Source: [Flexibacter] sp. ATCC 35103
Lineage (GTDB): Bacteria; Bacteroidota; Bacteroidia; Flavobacteriales; Flavobacteriaceae
Direction of reading: 5' to 3'
DNA: 64,000 nucleotides
Assembly: GCF_001975985.1 (NCBI RefSeq)
Contig: NZ_MTQF01000007.1
Span: 124,001-188,000 of the forward strand
Positions 1 to 8,689 of the stretch are shown one piece after another. A program made the position numbers and the translations under genes. The first letter of the stretch is position 1, and each line of letters begins with the position of its first letter. The notes beneath the pieces are model-generated. The model saw only the letters and a list, made by a program, of their open reading frames with translations. It searched no databases and was not told where the DNA came from.

Positions 1-1
1 A

Positions 2-523
2 AAACAGGCTGTTGAAGCAGAAAAAGAATTTAGTGTCGTAGAGAAGGATACACTTAGAGATAAATTATCTAAAAAGCTTAGAGATGAATTAAAATACGCA
101 ACAATTCCTGTTAACTGGGAAAAAATTGTGAAAGATAAGAATCACTACTCAAATGTTACTTTATTTCCTGGTGATGAAATTGAAGTGGCAGTTTACAATG
201 AAGGAGTTAAGGTTACAGGGAATGTATTGTTAACTTCAGAAATTCCCTATCGTAGTGGGAAAGGATTTAAATATTATATAAATGCTGTTGGAGGTGTAGA
301 TTATAAAGGGTGGAAGAAAAAGGCATATATTATTTATCCAAATGGTAAAGCTTCTGTAACAGGGTCATTTTTGTTTTTTAGATCTTATCCAAAAGTAACT
401 CCAGATTCTCAAATAGTCGTGCCGGAAAAACCTGAAATGAAGAGAATGAGTGCGGGAGAATGGGCTGGTCTTGGAAGTGTTTTGGCTAGTCTAGCATTAT
501 TAATTGTTACTGCTTTTAAATAA
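2..523 (+). CDS. Polysaccharide biosynthesis/export protein (SLBB domain), C-terminal part
   Basis: This is the 3' part of a gene that begins before the window; the frame is open from base 2, so a GTG at 128 is not the real start. The readable protein contains an SLBB-type segment (YYINAVGGVDYKGWKKKAYI and the following beta-rich stretch ending in PDSQIVVPEKPE) and a C-terminal hydrophobic helix (LGSVLASLALLIVTAF). This matches Wza-family export proteins of Bacteroidota, which form the outer-membrane/periplasmic outlet for polysaccharide. The Wzz-like gene follows after 7 bases, the usual pairing. The N-terminal export domain and signal peptide lie outside the window. Confidence 0.85.
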   Translation, partial: KQAVEAEKEFSVVEKDTLRDKLSKKLRDELKYATIPVNWEKIVKDKNHYSNVTLFPGDEIEVAVYNEGVKVTGNVLLTSEIPYRSGKGFKYYINAVGGVDYKGWKKKAYIIYPNGKASVTGSFLFFRSYPKVTPDSQIVVPEKPEMKRMSAGEWAGLGSVLASLALLIVTAFK

Positions 524-530
524 TAATTTG

Positions 531-1598
531 ATGGAGAATAAAGACATAAAAAATGAAGAAATTTCATTAAAAGAATTATTACAAAAAGGTAAGGAATGGT
601 TTGATTATATTCTTTCACAATGGAAAATTATTTTAGTGGTAGGGTTATTTGGTGCGTTATTAGGATTATTATATTCTTATTCAAAAGAAACAACTTATAC
701 TGCAACCCTGTCTTTTGCATTAGAAGATGACAAATCTGGAGGATATGGAGGAGCATTAGGTTTAGCTAGTTCTTTTGGGTTAGATTTAGGAGGAAGTGGT
801 GGAGGAATTTTTACAGGATCTAACCTAACAGAATTGTTTAAATCAAGATCAATGGTTGAAAAAACGTTGTTATCACCTATTACCTTAGATGGAAAAAAGA
901 TTTCTCTAGCAGAAATGTACATTCAAAAAAATGAATGGCGTAAAAACTGGAATAAAGACCCTAAATTTGCTAAGATTGAATTTCTGCCTAATGATGATCG
1001 TAAAAAGTTCTCAAGAATTCAAGATAGCATTATGGGAGTTATGTACAAAAATTTATCTCAAGGAGCTTTAAAAGTAGGTCAAAAAGATAAAAAAGTAGCT
1101 ATTGTAAACATTGATGTTTCGTATCCGGATGAATTGTTTGCAAAATACTTTTGTGAATCTTTGGCTAGTCAAGTAGGGAATTTTTATGTTGAGACTAAAA
1201 GTAAGAAGGCCAGGTTAAATATGGCTATTTTAGAGCGTCAAGTTGATTCTATTAGAAAAGAGCTAAATGGCGCCATTACTGGTGTTGCAGTTGCCACTGA
1301 TAATACATTTAATTTAAATCCAGCTTTGAATGTGCGACGTGCTCCTTCTTCCAGAAGACAGGTTGATGTACAGGCAAATACGGCTATATTAACTGAATTA
1401 GTGAAACAGGCTGAATTAGCGAAAGTAACTTTACGTAAAGAAACACCTTTAATTCAAGTTATTGATCGACCAATATTACCATTACCTAAAGAGCGTTTTG
1501 GAAAACTTAAAGGTATGATTATCGGAGGTTTTTTGGGAGGCTTTTTAATTGTTTTCTTTTTGGTTTTTAGGAGATTATTAAAACAGCTATTAGGGTAG
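531..1598 (+). CDS. Wzz-type polysaccharide chain-length determinant protein
   Basis: A protein of 355 residues with a cytoplasmic N-terminus, a first membrane helix (IILVVGLFGALLGLLYSY, about residues 37-55), a long periplasmic region, and a second membrane helix near the C-terminus (MIIGGFLGGFLIVFFLVF) preceded by a proline-containing stretch (RPILPLPKERFGK). This is the Wzz/chain-length-determinant layout. No BY-kinase domain is attached, so it is a Wzz-like co-polymerase rather than a full Wzc. I chose the ATG at 531, seven bases after the previous stop; an in-frame TTG at 504 would overlap the upstream gene. It probably sets the length of the polymer made by the EpsG/Wzy proteins downstream. 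Confidence 0.88.
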   Translation: MENKDIKNEEISLKELLQKGKEWFDYILSQWKIILVVGLFGALLGLLYSYSKETTYTATLSFALEDDKSGGYGGALGLASSFGLDLGGSGGGIFTGSNLTELFKSRSMVEKTLLSPITLDGKKISLAEMYIQKNEWRKNWNKDPKFAKIEFLPNDDRKKFSRIQDSIMGVMYKNLSQGALKVGQKDKKVAIVNIDVSYPDELFAKYFCESLASQVGNFYVETKSKKARLNMAILERQVDSIRKELNGAITGVAVATDNTFNLNPALNVRRAPSSRRQVDVQANTAILTELVKQAELAKVTLRKETPLIQVIDRPILPLPKERFGKLKGMIIGGFLGGFLIVFFLVFRRLLKQLLG

Positions 1599-1620
1599 GA
1601 TTTATTTATTAATAAATAGA

Positions 1621-2649
1621 ATGAAAAATTATACTTTAAAAGTTCAGGAGGTTCGTAAAGAAACTAATGATACTGTAACAATATGTTTTAAACAGCCAGG
1701 ACTTAAAAAAATTAAATACTTAGCGGGACAATATTTAACACTTCAATTTAGAATCAATGGTAGAAGATATATTAGACCTTATTCATTTTCTTCGACACCC
1801 GGAATTGACTCCACACTCGATGTAACAGTGAAAAGAGTTCCTGGAGGAATTGTTTCTAATTATATTAATGATGTTGTAAAAGTTGAAGATGTTATTGAAG
1901 TACAAGAACCTTTAGGAGATTTTGTATTTGAATCAGATGACTCAATAAATTCCATTGTGTTTTGGGGCGTTGGTAGCGGAATTACGCCTTTGTTTTCAAT
2001 GATTAAAGACATATTATTAAATCATTCTCTAGTTAACGTTTATTTGGTGTATGGTAATAAATCTAATTCATCTGTAATTTTTAAAGATCAATTAGAAAAA
2101 TTAAAAACAAGTCATTCTGAACGTTTTAAAATTTATAGTTTTTACTCAAAAGAAGAATTTTTTAATGAAGATTCACATAATTATCGCGGTAGGATTGATT
2201 CTAATTTTGTAGAAAATCTTATAAAAAGTATTGAATACCCTTCCAAACATTACATATGTGGACCAATAGGGCTTAAAAATACAGTTAAGGAATCATTAAT
2301 AAATTTAGGAGAAAATATCAATAATGTGTTTTCAGAGGACTTTGAATTAATTAAAAATCCTGAAGATTTTAAAGAAATTAAAGATCAGGAAATTTATTTA
2401 AATTTTGCAGGCATTGAAAGTAAAATATCAATAAAAAGTGGTAATTCTATTTTAGAAGAAGCCTTAGAAGCAGGTTTAGAATTGCCTTACTCTTGTCAAA
2501 CAGGTAATTGCAGTACTTGTAAAGGAACTCTTAAATTTGGAGAATTAAAGATGATTGGTTTAGATAAACCAAGGAATGATTTGAAAGATAATGAATTTTT
2601 GCTTTGTTGTAGTTATCCTTTGACAAATGACGTTTGCATAGAAATATAA
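1621..2649 (+). CDS. CDP-6-deoxy-glucoseen reductase-like (E3) FAD/NAD/[2Fe-2S] oxidoreductase
   Basis: A 342-residue iron-sulfur flavoprotein. An FAD domain comes first (RPYS at 52-55), then an NAD(P)H domain (GVGSGITP 116-123, CGP 213-215), then a plant-type [2Fe-2S] ferredoxin domain at the C-terminus (C292, C297, C300 and C330, spacing CX4CX2CX29C). Placed directly before rfbF, rfbG and rfbH, it is the likely electron donor (E3, the AscD/DdhD role) for the RfbH 3-deoxygenation. The domain order is reversed relative to Yersinia AscD, where the ferredoxin domain is N-terminal; it resembles PaaE/Hcr-type reductases. The specific role is inferred from context; the redox architecture is seen directly. 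Confidence 0.85.
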   Translation: MKNYTLKVQEVRKETNDTVTICFKQPGLKKIKYLAGQYLTLQFRINGRRYIRPYSFSSTPGIDSTLDVTVKRVPGGIVSNYINDVVKVEDVIEVQEPLGDFVFESDDSINSIVFWGVGSGITPLFSMIKDILLNHSLVNVYLVYGNKSNSSVIFKDQLEKLKTSHSERFKIYSFYSKEEFFNEDSHNYRGRIDSNFVENLIKSIEYPSKHYICGPIGLKNTVKESLINLGENINNVFSEDFELIKNPEDFKEIKDQEIYLNFAGIESKISIKSGNSILEEALEAGLELPYSCQTGNCSTCKGTLKFGELKMIGLDKPRNDLKDNEFLLCCSYPLTNDVCIEI

Positions 2650-2672
2650 ATATATAAAAAAGATATAATATA

Positions 2673-3449
2673 ATGAAAGTAGTAATTTTTGCAGGTGGTT
2701 TCGGTACTCGTCTTATGGAAGAAACGGAGGCTAGACCAAAACCAATGGTAGAAATCGGAGGGAAACCTATTTTATGGCATATTTTAAAAATGTACGAGCA
2801 ACACGGACATAACGAGTTTATTATTTGTTTGGGTTATAAAGCTACTTATATAAAAGAATATTTTTATAATTATTATTTGCATAATTCTGACGTAACTATC
2901 GAATTGGCAAATAATAACATTAATGTTCATTACTCAGAAACGGAATCTTTTAAAGTGACATTGATAGATACAGGATTACATACTAATACTGCAGGAAGAT
3001 TGAAGCGTATTCAGAAATATGTTAAAGATGAAACATTTATGTTGACATATGGTGATGGAGTTGGTGATGTCGATTTGACAGAATTATTAAAGTTTCATAA
3101 ATCACATGGAAGATTGGCTACTTTAACAAGCGTACAAGTTCCTGGTCGTTTTGGAAATTTAGAAATTAATAATAACGGTGAGGTTGATAGTTTTGTTGAA
3201 AAACCAGCAGGAGATGGTATGTGGATTAATGGAGGTTTTTTTGTTTTAGAACCTCAAGTTTTTAACTATTTAAATGGAGATGTAGAAGATGTTCAATGGG
3301 AGAAAGAACCTCTCGGCGCTATTGCAAAAGATCAGCAATTAGCAGCGTATAAACACCATGGTTTTTGGAAATGTATGGATGCTTTACGTGACAGAGTTGA
3401 ACTTGAAGCAATGTGGAATTCAGGAATAGCAAAGTGGAAAACATGGTAA
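2673..3449 (+). CDS. rfbF: Glucose-1-phosphate cytidylyltransferase
   Basis: Makes CDP-glucose from CTP and glucose 1-phosphate, the entry step to CDP-3,6-dideoxyhexoses. The 258-residue length and the N-terminal nucleotidyltransferase signature (FAGGFGTRLMEETEARPKP, residues 6-24) are those of RfbF/DdhA/AscA. Other family segments are GDGVGDVD, the FVEKP block and GGFFVLEP. The ATG of rfbG overlaps its stop, so the two are probably translationally coupled. It sits third in a six-gene dideoxysugar cassette. Confidence 0.95.
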   Translation: MKVVIFAGGFGTRLMEETEARPKPMVEIGGKPILWHILKMYEQHGHNEFIICLGYKATYIKEYFYNYYLHNSDVTIELANNNINVHYSETESFKVTLIDTGLHTNTAGRLKRIQKYVKDETFMLTYGDGVGDVDLTELLKFHKSHGRLATLTSVQVPGRFGNLEINNNGEVDSFVEKPAGDGMWINGGFFVLEPQVFNYLNGDVEDVQWEKEPLGAIAKDQQLAAYKHHGFWKCMDALRDRVELEAMWNSGIAKWKTW

Positions 3450-4534
3450 ATTCTTCATTTCACCAATTACAAAAAACATATAGTGGTAAAAAAGTCTTTT
3501 TAACCGGACATACTGGTTTTAAAGGATCCTGGATGTTAAAAACTCTATCATTATTAGGAGCAGATGTTAAAGGATATGCATTAGATCCAATAACAAAAGA
3601 TGACTTGTTTTATTTAATTAATGGAGATTCAATTTGTAATTCTATTATTGCAGATTTAAGGGATAAAAGAAGACTTGAAAAAGAAATTGTTGATTTTAAA
3701 CCAGATTTTATTTTTCATTTAGCAGCTCAGCCATTAGTAAGATTGTCATATGATATTCCTGCTGAGACATTTGAAGTAAATGCTATTGGGACTGCAAATG
3801 TTCTGGATGCAGTTAGATTACTTGAAAATAAATGTAATGTTGTCTTAATTACAACTGATAAAGTATATCATAATAATGAATGGATTTATCCATATCGAGA
3901 AACGGATAGATTAGGTGGATATGATCCTTATAGTGCAAGCAAGGCTTGTGCAGAATTACTAATTGACTCTTACCGTAATTCTTTTTTTAATAGTAAAACC
4001 TATAATATTCACAAAAAAGCAATTGCTGTTGCAAGAGCAGGGAATGTTATTGGAGGAGGAGATTGGTCAAAAGATAGATTAATTCCTGATATAGCTAAAG
4101 CATTCGCAATTGATCAACCTGTAATAATAAGAAATCCTTTATCAGTCAGACCATGGCAACATGTATTAGAGCCTGTTGTTGGTTATTTATTGCTAGGGGC
4201 TAATCTCGAAAAGGATCCATTGAAATTTAATCAGGCTTATAATTTTGGGCCTAATTTATCTGATGCGCTTTCAGTAGAAGAAATGCTTAAATTGACTATT
4301 AAAAGTTGGGGTAAAGGAGATTATATTGTTGAGAAGATTGACAATCAGCCACATGAAGCTGGTTTGTTAAAATTAGACATTAGCAAGGCTATAGCGGAAT
4401 TAGGTTGGCATCCTAAATTTAATGCAGATCAAGCTGTAAAAATGACAATGGATTGGTATAATGTTTTTTTTAATGATAAAAGTGAAATTACCCAATTTAC
4501 GGATTCGCAAATTAATCTGTTTTTGAAAAATTAA
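3443..4534 (+). CDS. rfbG: CDP-glucose 4,6-dehydratase
   Basis: Converts CDP-glucose to CDP-4-keto-6-deoxyglucose. It is an extended SDR with the NAD-binding glycine motif TGHTGFKGSW at residues 21-30, the conserved HLAAQPLVR block, TTDKVY, and the catalytic YSASK tetrad segment. The 363-residue length fits RfbG/DdhB/AscB. I placed the start at the ATG at 3443, which overlaps the last seven bases of rfbF; an in-frame ATG at 3413 would give ten extra residues inside the rfbF frame and is less likely. Its product feeds RfbH. Confidence 0.94.
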   Translation: MVNSSFHQLQKTYSGKKVFLTGHTGFKGSWMLKTLSLLGADVKGYALDPITKDDLFYLINGDSICNSIIADLRDKRRLEKEIVDFKPDFIFHLAAQPLVRLSYDIPAETFEVNAIGTANVLDAVRLLENKCNVVLITTDKVYHNNEWIYPYRETDRLGGYDPYSASKACAELLIDSYRNSFFNSKTYNIHKKAIAVARAGNVIGGGDWSKDRLIPDIAKAFAIDQPVIIRNPLSVRPWQHVLEPVVGYLLLGANLEKDPLKFNQAYNFGPNLSDALSVEEMLKLTIKSWGKGDYIVEKIDNQPHEAGLLKLDISKAIAELGWHPKFNADQAVKMTMDWYNVFFNDKSEITQFTDSQINLFLKN

Positions 4535-4541
4535 AAGTATA

Positions 4542-5078
4542 ATGGAAATTATAGACACAGAATTTAATGATTTATTTGTTATAGAATATAAAACATTTAG
4601 AGATCATAGAGGAGAGTTTGTGAAAACTATTCATAAAGATTTATTTATTGAAAAAAACTTAAACTGGAGTTTTGAAGAAAGTTTTTTTTCTGTTTCTAAT
4701 AAGGATGTTTTTAGAGGGATGCATTTTCAATATGCACCTCATGATCACGATAAATTGGTTTATGTAATTAAAGGAAAAATTTTAGATATTGTTGTTGATC
4801 TCAGATCATTTTCGCCGACTTATGGTAAGTATTTAAAAATTGAACTTTCAGAAGATAATCGTAAAGCATTATATATAGGAAAAGGATTTGCTCATGGATT
4901 TTTATCTTTAGAAGAAAATACAATTGTAGAATATCACACCAGTACAATGCAAAATAAAGAAAGTGAAGGAGGTATTAAATGGGATTCGGTTGGATTTAAT
5001 CTTCCAATAAAGGATATTATTATTTCAGAAAGAGACTCAGATTTTCTACCATTTGATATAAATAAAAAATATTTTTAA
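4542..5078 (+). CDS. RmlC-family sugar-nucleotide epimerase (AscE-type candidate)
   Basis: A 178-residue cupin epimerase of the dTDP-4-dehydrorhamnose 3,5-epimerase family, with HRGEF, FRGMHFQ, VDLRSFSPTYGK and GFAHGF, all typical of RmlC. A second, more canonical RmlC lies at 24674. Because this copy sits between rfbG and rfbH, I infer it is the 5-epimerase acting on the CDP-3,6-dideoxy-4-keto sugar, as AscE does in CDP-ascarylose synthesis. An alternative is an epimerase for another CDP-deoxyhexose. The fold and family are clear; the substrate is inference. Confidence 0.85.
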   Translation: MEIIDTEFNDLFVIEYKTFRDHRGEFVKTIHKDLFIEKNLNWSFEESFFSVSNKDVFRGMHFQYAPHDHDKLVYVIKGKILDIVVDLRSFSPTYGKYLKIELSEDNRKALYIGKGFAHGFLSLEENTIVEYHTSTMQNKESEGGIKWDSVGFNLPIKDIIISERDSDFLPFDINKKYF

Positions 5079-5960
5079 ATGAACATACTTGTAATTGGAG
5101 CTTCCGGACTAGTAGGTTCTCATTGTTTAAATTATTTCGCTGAGAAACAAATCTCTGTAATCGGCACACATTTAAAATTTGAAACTGATAAAACGGTATT
5201 TTTTGATCCGCTTCATAAAGATGGGTTTGATTTTTTAGATAATAGTAATTTTTTACCAGATATTATAATTCACTGTGGAGCATTAACGAATGTTGATTAC
5301 TGTGAAGAAAATGTTATTGAAAGTTATAATTTAACAGTTGAATCAACTAAAGTTGTTGTTGAATACTGTAAAAGTAAAAATGTAAAATTAGTTTATATTT
5401 CTACAGATTATATTTTCGATGGAATTAACGGACCATATACAGAAAATGAAACCCCAAATCCGATTAATGTTTACGGTAAACATAAATTAGAAGCAGAGAT
5501 TATAGTTCAGGGGCTTAATGATTATATAATTGCCAGAATTACTAATGTATACGGAGAAGAAGAAAGATCTAAAAATTTTATCGCGCATTTATTGACATTA
5601 ATTAAGTCAAAAACAGATAAAACATTTAATCTTCCTTATGATCAGTTTGCTACTCCTATCTATGCTGGAGATATTGCAAGAATGCTTTATTTGCTTATTT
5701 CTGATGGAAAAAAAGGGATTTACAATCTTTCTTCTACTGATTATTATAACCGATATCAATTGGCAAGTAAAGTTAAATCATATTTTTCTGAGGCTGATCA
5801 TTTGAATCTAAATGCAATTTCGACGCAATCTTTACAACAAAAAGCAAAAAGACCTTTGTTAGGAGGGCTTTTAAATAATAAATTTATAACAGAATATCCA
5901 AATTTTGAATTGACAAATGTGGATGCTTTTATTTTAAAAACAATAAAAAATGGAATATAA
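5079..5960 (+). CDS. RmlD-like SDR sugar-nucleotide reductase (AscF-type candidate)
   Basis: A 293-residue SDR reductase whose ATG follows directly on the epimerase stop. It shows the GASGLVGSH nucleotide-binding motif at the N-terminus, STDYIFDG, and the YGKHK catalytic Tyr-Lys pair, all close to RmlD. Adjacent to a 3,5-epimerase-like gene inside a CDP-dideoxysugar cassette, it most likely performs the last 4-keto reduction to CDP-ascarylose. Abe/Prt-type reductases making abequose or paratose would not normally need the epimerase. Its last bases overlap the start of rfbH. Confidence 0.84.
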   Translation: MNILVIGASGLVGSHCLNYFAEKQISVIGTHLKFETDKTVFFDPLHKDGFDFLDNSNFLPDIIIHCGALTNVDYCEENVIESYNLTVESTKVVVEYCKSKNVKLVYISTDYIFDGINGPYTENETPNPINVYGKHKLEAEIIVQGLNDYIIARITNVYGEEERSKNFIAHLLTLIKSKTDKTFNLPYDQFATPIYAGDIARMLYLLISDGKKGIYNLSSTDYYNRYQLASKVKSYFSEADHLNLNAISTQSLQQKAKRPLLGGLLNNKFITEYPNFELTNVDAFILKTIKNGI

Positions 5961-7254
5961 AAACATTAGTAATGATTTAAAAGAACAATTATTACCATCT
6001 ATTAAAAAAAATATTAGTAAAGTAATTGTTCCTGGGACTGATTATGTATCAGTTACCGGTAAAATCATTGATGAGGAAGATATATTAAATGGAGTTGATG
6101 CAGCGATGGATGGTTGGTTAACTGCCGGACGTTTTGCTAACAAATTTGAAGCTGACTTTGCAGCGTATTTTGGAGCACATCGTTCTTTGTTAGTTAATTC
6201 AGGTTCATCTGCAAATTTAGTAGCCTTTTATGCATTGACTTCTCCAAAATTAGGAGAAAGAGCGATTAAGCCCGGAGATGAAGTTATTACTGTTGCTGCA
6301 GGTTTTCCAACTACAATAAATCCTATTATTCAATTTGGTGCAATTCCTGTATTTATAGATGTTGATATAGCTACTCATAATGTAAAACCAGACATGATCG
6401 AAGCTGCTGTAAGCCCTAAAACAAAAGCAATTATGATTGCTCATTCTTTAGGTAATCCTTTCGATTTAGACGAAGTAATGCGAGTTGCTAAAAAATATAA
6501 CTTATGGGTTGTAGAAGACGATTGTGACTCATTAGGTGCAACATATAATGGTAAAAAAACCGGTACATTTGGAGATATTTCTACATTTTCATTTTATCCT
6601 GCACACCACATAACTATGGGTGAAGGAGGAGCTGTTTTAATTAATAATCCAATTTTGTCAAAATTAGCCGAAAGTTTCCGTGACTGGGGACGTGATTGCT
6701 ATTGTGAACCAGGAAAGGATGATACTTGCGGATGTCGTTTTGGCCAACAATTAGGAACGTTGCCTTATGGTTATGATCATAAATATACATATTCACATAT
6801 TGGTTTTAACTTAAAAGTGACTGATATGCAAGCTGCATTTGGTGTTTCGCAAATAAAGAAAATCGATCATTTTGTACAAAGACGTAAAGAAAATTATGCT
6901 GCGTTATACGAGCGAATGAAAGAGTTTGAAGAAGTTTTTATTCTTCCTGAACCAACTCCAAATTCAGAACCTTCTTGGTTTGGATTCCTGTTAACTCTTC
7001 GTGAAGGAGATGCTAACGACCGTCATATGTTAGTTCAACACTTAGAAAAGAATAAAATTGGTACTAGATTATTGTTTGGAGGAAATTTACTTAGACAACC
7101 AGCTTACGCAAGTATAGAGCACAGAGTTGTGGGAGACTTATCGAATACAGATATAATTATGAATCAATCATTTTGGTTAGGGGTTTGGCCAGGATTGAAT
7201 GAAACTCACTATGATTATATTGCGAACGTTATAAGAGAATATTTAAACGCATAA
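5950..7254 (+). CDS. rfbH: CDP-6-deoxy-4-keto-glucose 3-dehydrase (E1), RfbH
   Basis: A PMP- and [2Fe-2S]-dependent 3-dehydrase that removes the C3 hydroxyl together with the E3 reductase. At 434 residues it has the aminotransferase fold, but the PLP lysine is replaced by histidine (FYPAHHITMGEGG, H220), the hallmark of this family. Four cysteines fit the E1 iron-sulfur motif: C192, C250, C252 and C260, spacing CX57CX1CX7C; a fifth, C262, is adjacent. The ATG at 5950 overlaps the end of the reductase gene. This is the key enzyme marking the cassette as 3,6-dideoxyhexose synthesis. Confidence 0.96.
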   Translation: MEYKNISNDLKEQLLPSIKKNISKVIVPGTDYVSVTGKIIDEEDILNGVDAAMDGWLTAGRFANKFEADFAAYFGAHRSLLVNSGSSANLVAFYALTSPKLGERAIKPGDEVITVAAGFPTTINPIIQFGAIPVFIDVDIATHNVKPDMIEAAVSPKTKAIMIAHSLGNPFDLDEVMRVAKKYNLWVVEDDCDSLGATYNGKKTGTFGDISTFSFYPAHHITMGEGGAVLINNPILSKLAESFRDWGRDCYCEPGKDDTCGCRFGQQLGTLPYGYDHKYTYSHIGFNLKVTDMQAAFGVSQIKKIDHFVQRRKENYAALYERMKEFEEVFILPEPTPNSEPSWFGFLLTLREGDANDRHMLVQHLEKNKIGTRLLFGGNLLRQPAYASIEHRVVGDLSNTDIIMNQSFWLGVWPGLNETHYDYIANVIREYLNA

Positions 7255-7264
7255 AAACTTTAAA

Positions 7265-8689
7265 TTGAAAATTGGCAAAGCAGATTTAGTTTGGAGTTAT
7301 TTAGCGCAAATATTAAGGTTTGGATCAAATTTATTTATATTACCAATAGTTTTAAGAACTCTGGTTCCAGAAGAATTAGCCATATGGTATTTATTTGCTT
7401 CGATTTCATCTTTAGTAATGTTAATTGATTTTGGTTTCTCTAGTACTATAATAAGAAATGTTACTTATGTTTTTGCAGGAGCAACACAGCTACAAAAAGA
7501 AGGTATTGTAGAAGATTCCTCAGATATGAATGGCGAAGTAAATGAGTCATTTCTTTCAAGGGTAATTTTTAGTATTAAATTTATATATACAATTTTGTCC
7601 TTTGTGGGTTTACTTTTACTCGCCACATTAGGTACTTATTATTTATATACAGTTATTAAATCAGAAACATTGCTGTTTCAAAATAACGTTTGGATTGCCT
7701 GGAGCATATTTGTTATTGCTACCGTTACCGTAATTTATTATCTATATTTAACTACATTATTAACTGGACGAGGATACATAAAACATGCACAAAAGGCACA
7801 AATTATTTATAATGGATCTTTTATAATCATAGCATATTTAGGATTGTTTTTAGGATATGGCTTAATAGCCATTGCTATTGCATTACTCATTTCATGTATA
7901 ATTGAAAGACTGTTTTTAGTTCATTATTTTTATGATTCTTGGATAAAAAAAATTATAAAAAACAATAAAGCAACATTTGATCAAAAAAAAGAAATTGTAT
8001 CCATAATATGGTTTAATGCTAAAAAAATGGGTTTTGTGTCTATAGGTTCCTTTTTTATAAATAAAATGGGACAGTTTTTTGTCACGAGCTTTTTTTCATT
8101 GAAGATTGCCGCTCAATATGGACTTACTCTTCAAATTGTTTCTTTTGTTTCTTCCGCATCTTTGATATATTTTAATACTGTTTACCCTAAAATGATTTAT
8201 AATTTTTATAAAGGTAAACTAGATGTAGTAAAAAAAGAATGGAGTTTGTCGCTGGTTTTGATACTTTTATTCTTTTCATTATCCACCATTGTTACTTTAT
8301 TGTTGGGTGAATTTGTTTTTGAAGCAATAAATAGCAAAACAAGAATGTTGCCCAGTGCTTTGATTGCAGTTATAATGTTGGTTAATTTCTTTGAAATTCA
8401 ACATTCGATAGCAGCGAATATAATGACTTTTTCAAATAAGATTCCTTTTCTATATCCATCCTTGTTGTCAGGATTTTCAATAGTAATCATAACTTATTTG
8501 GTGCTGAATTTTATTGGTGCCAATGTTTGGTACATGATACTAATTCAACTTTTAGTTCAGTTATCTTACAATAATTGGAAATGGCCATATGAAGCATCCA
8601 AAGTTTTAAAAACTACTTATATTGAGGTTATTAAAGATGGTTTTTCAAATTTACTATTACTTATTAAATCTTTTAAATGGAAATACTAA
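7265..8689 (+). CDS. wzx: O-antigen/polysaccharide flippase, Wzx-like
   Basis: A 474-residue, very hydrophobic protein with roughly twelve predicted membrane segments and the Wzx-type N-terminus (SYLAQILRFGSNLFILP followed by IWYLFASISSLVMLIDFGF). This matches the MOP-superfamily polysaccharide flippases that move undecaprenyl-PP-linked repeat units across the inner membrane. The start is a TTG at 7265, ten bases after rfbH; no ATG lies near the conserved N-terminus. It is the only Wzx-like gene in the window, while two EpsG-type polymerase candidates are present. The next gene overlaps its end by 13 bases. Confidence 0.85.
   Translation: MKIGKADLVWSYLAQILRFGSNLFILPIVLRTLVPEELAIWYLFASISSLVMLIDFGFSSTIIRNVTYVFAGATQLQKEGIVEDSSDMNGEVNESFLSRVIFSIKFIYTILSFVGLLLLATLGTYYLYTVIKSETLLFQNNVWIAWSIFVIATVTVIYYLYLTTLLTGRGYIKHAQKAQIIYNGSFIIIAYLGLFLGYGLIAIAIALLISCIIERLFLVHYFYDSWIKKIIKNNKATFDQKKEIVSIIWFNAKKMGFVSIGSFFINKMGQFFVTSFFSLKIAAQYGLTLQIVSFVSSASLIYFNTVYPKMIYNFYKGKLDVVKKEWSLSLVLILLFFSLSTIVTLLLGEFVFEAINSKTRMLPSALIAVIMLVNFFEIQHSIAANIMTFSNKIPFLYPSLLSGFSIVIITYLVLNFIGANVWYMILIQLLVQLSYNNWKWPYEASKVLKTTYIEVIKDGFSNLLLLIKSFKWKY

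Noticed and set aside
128..523. A stand-alone 131-residue gene starting at a GTG at 128
   Set aside because: The frame is open from base 2 with matching sequence, so it is the 3' end of a gene truncated by the window edge.
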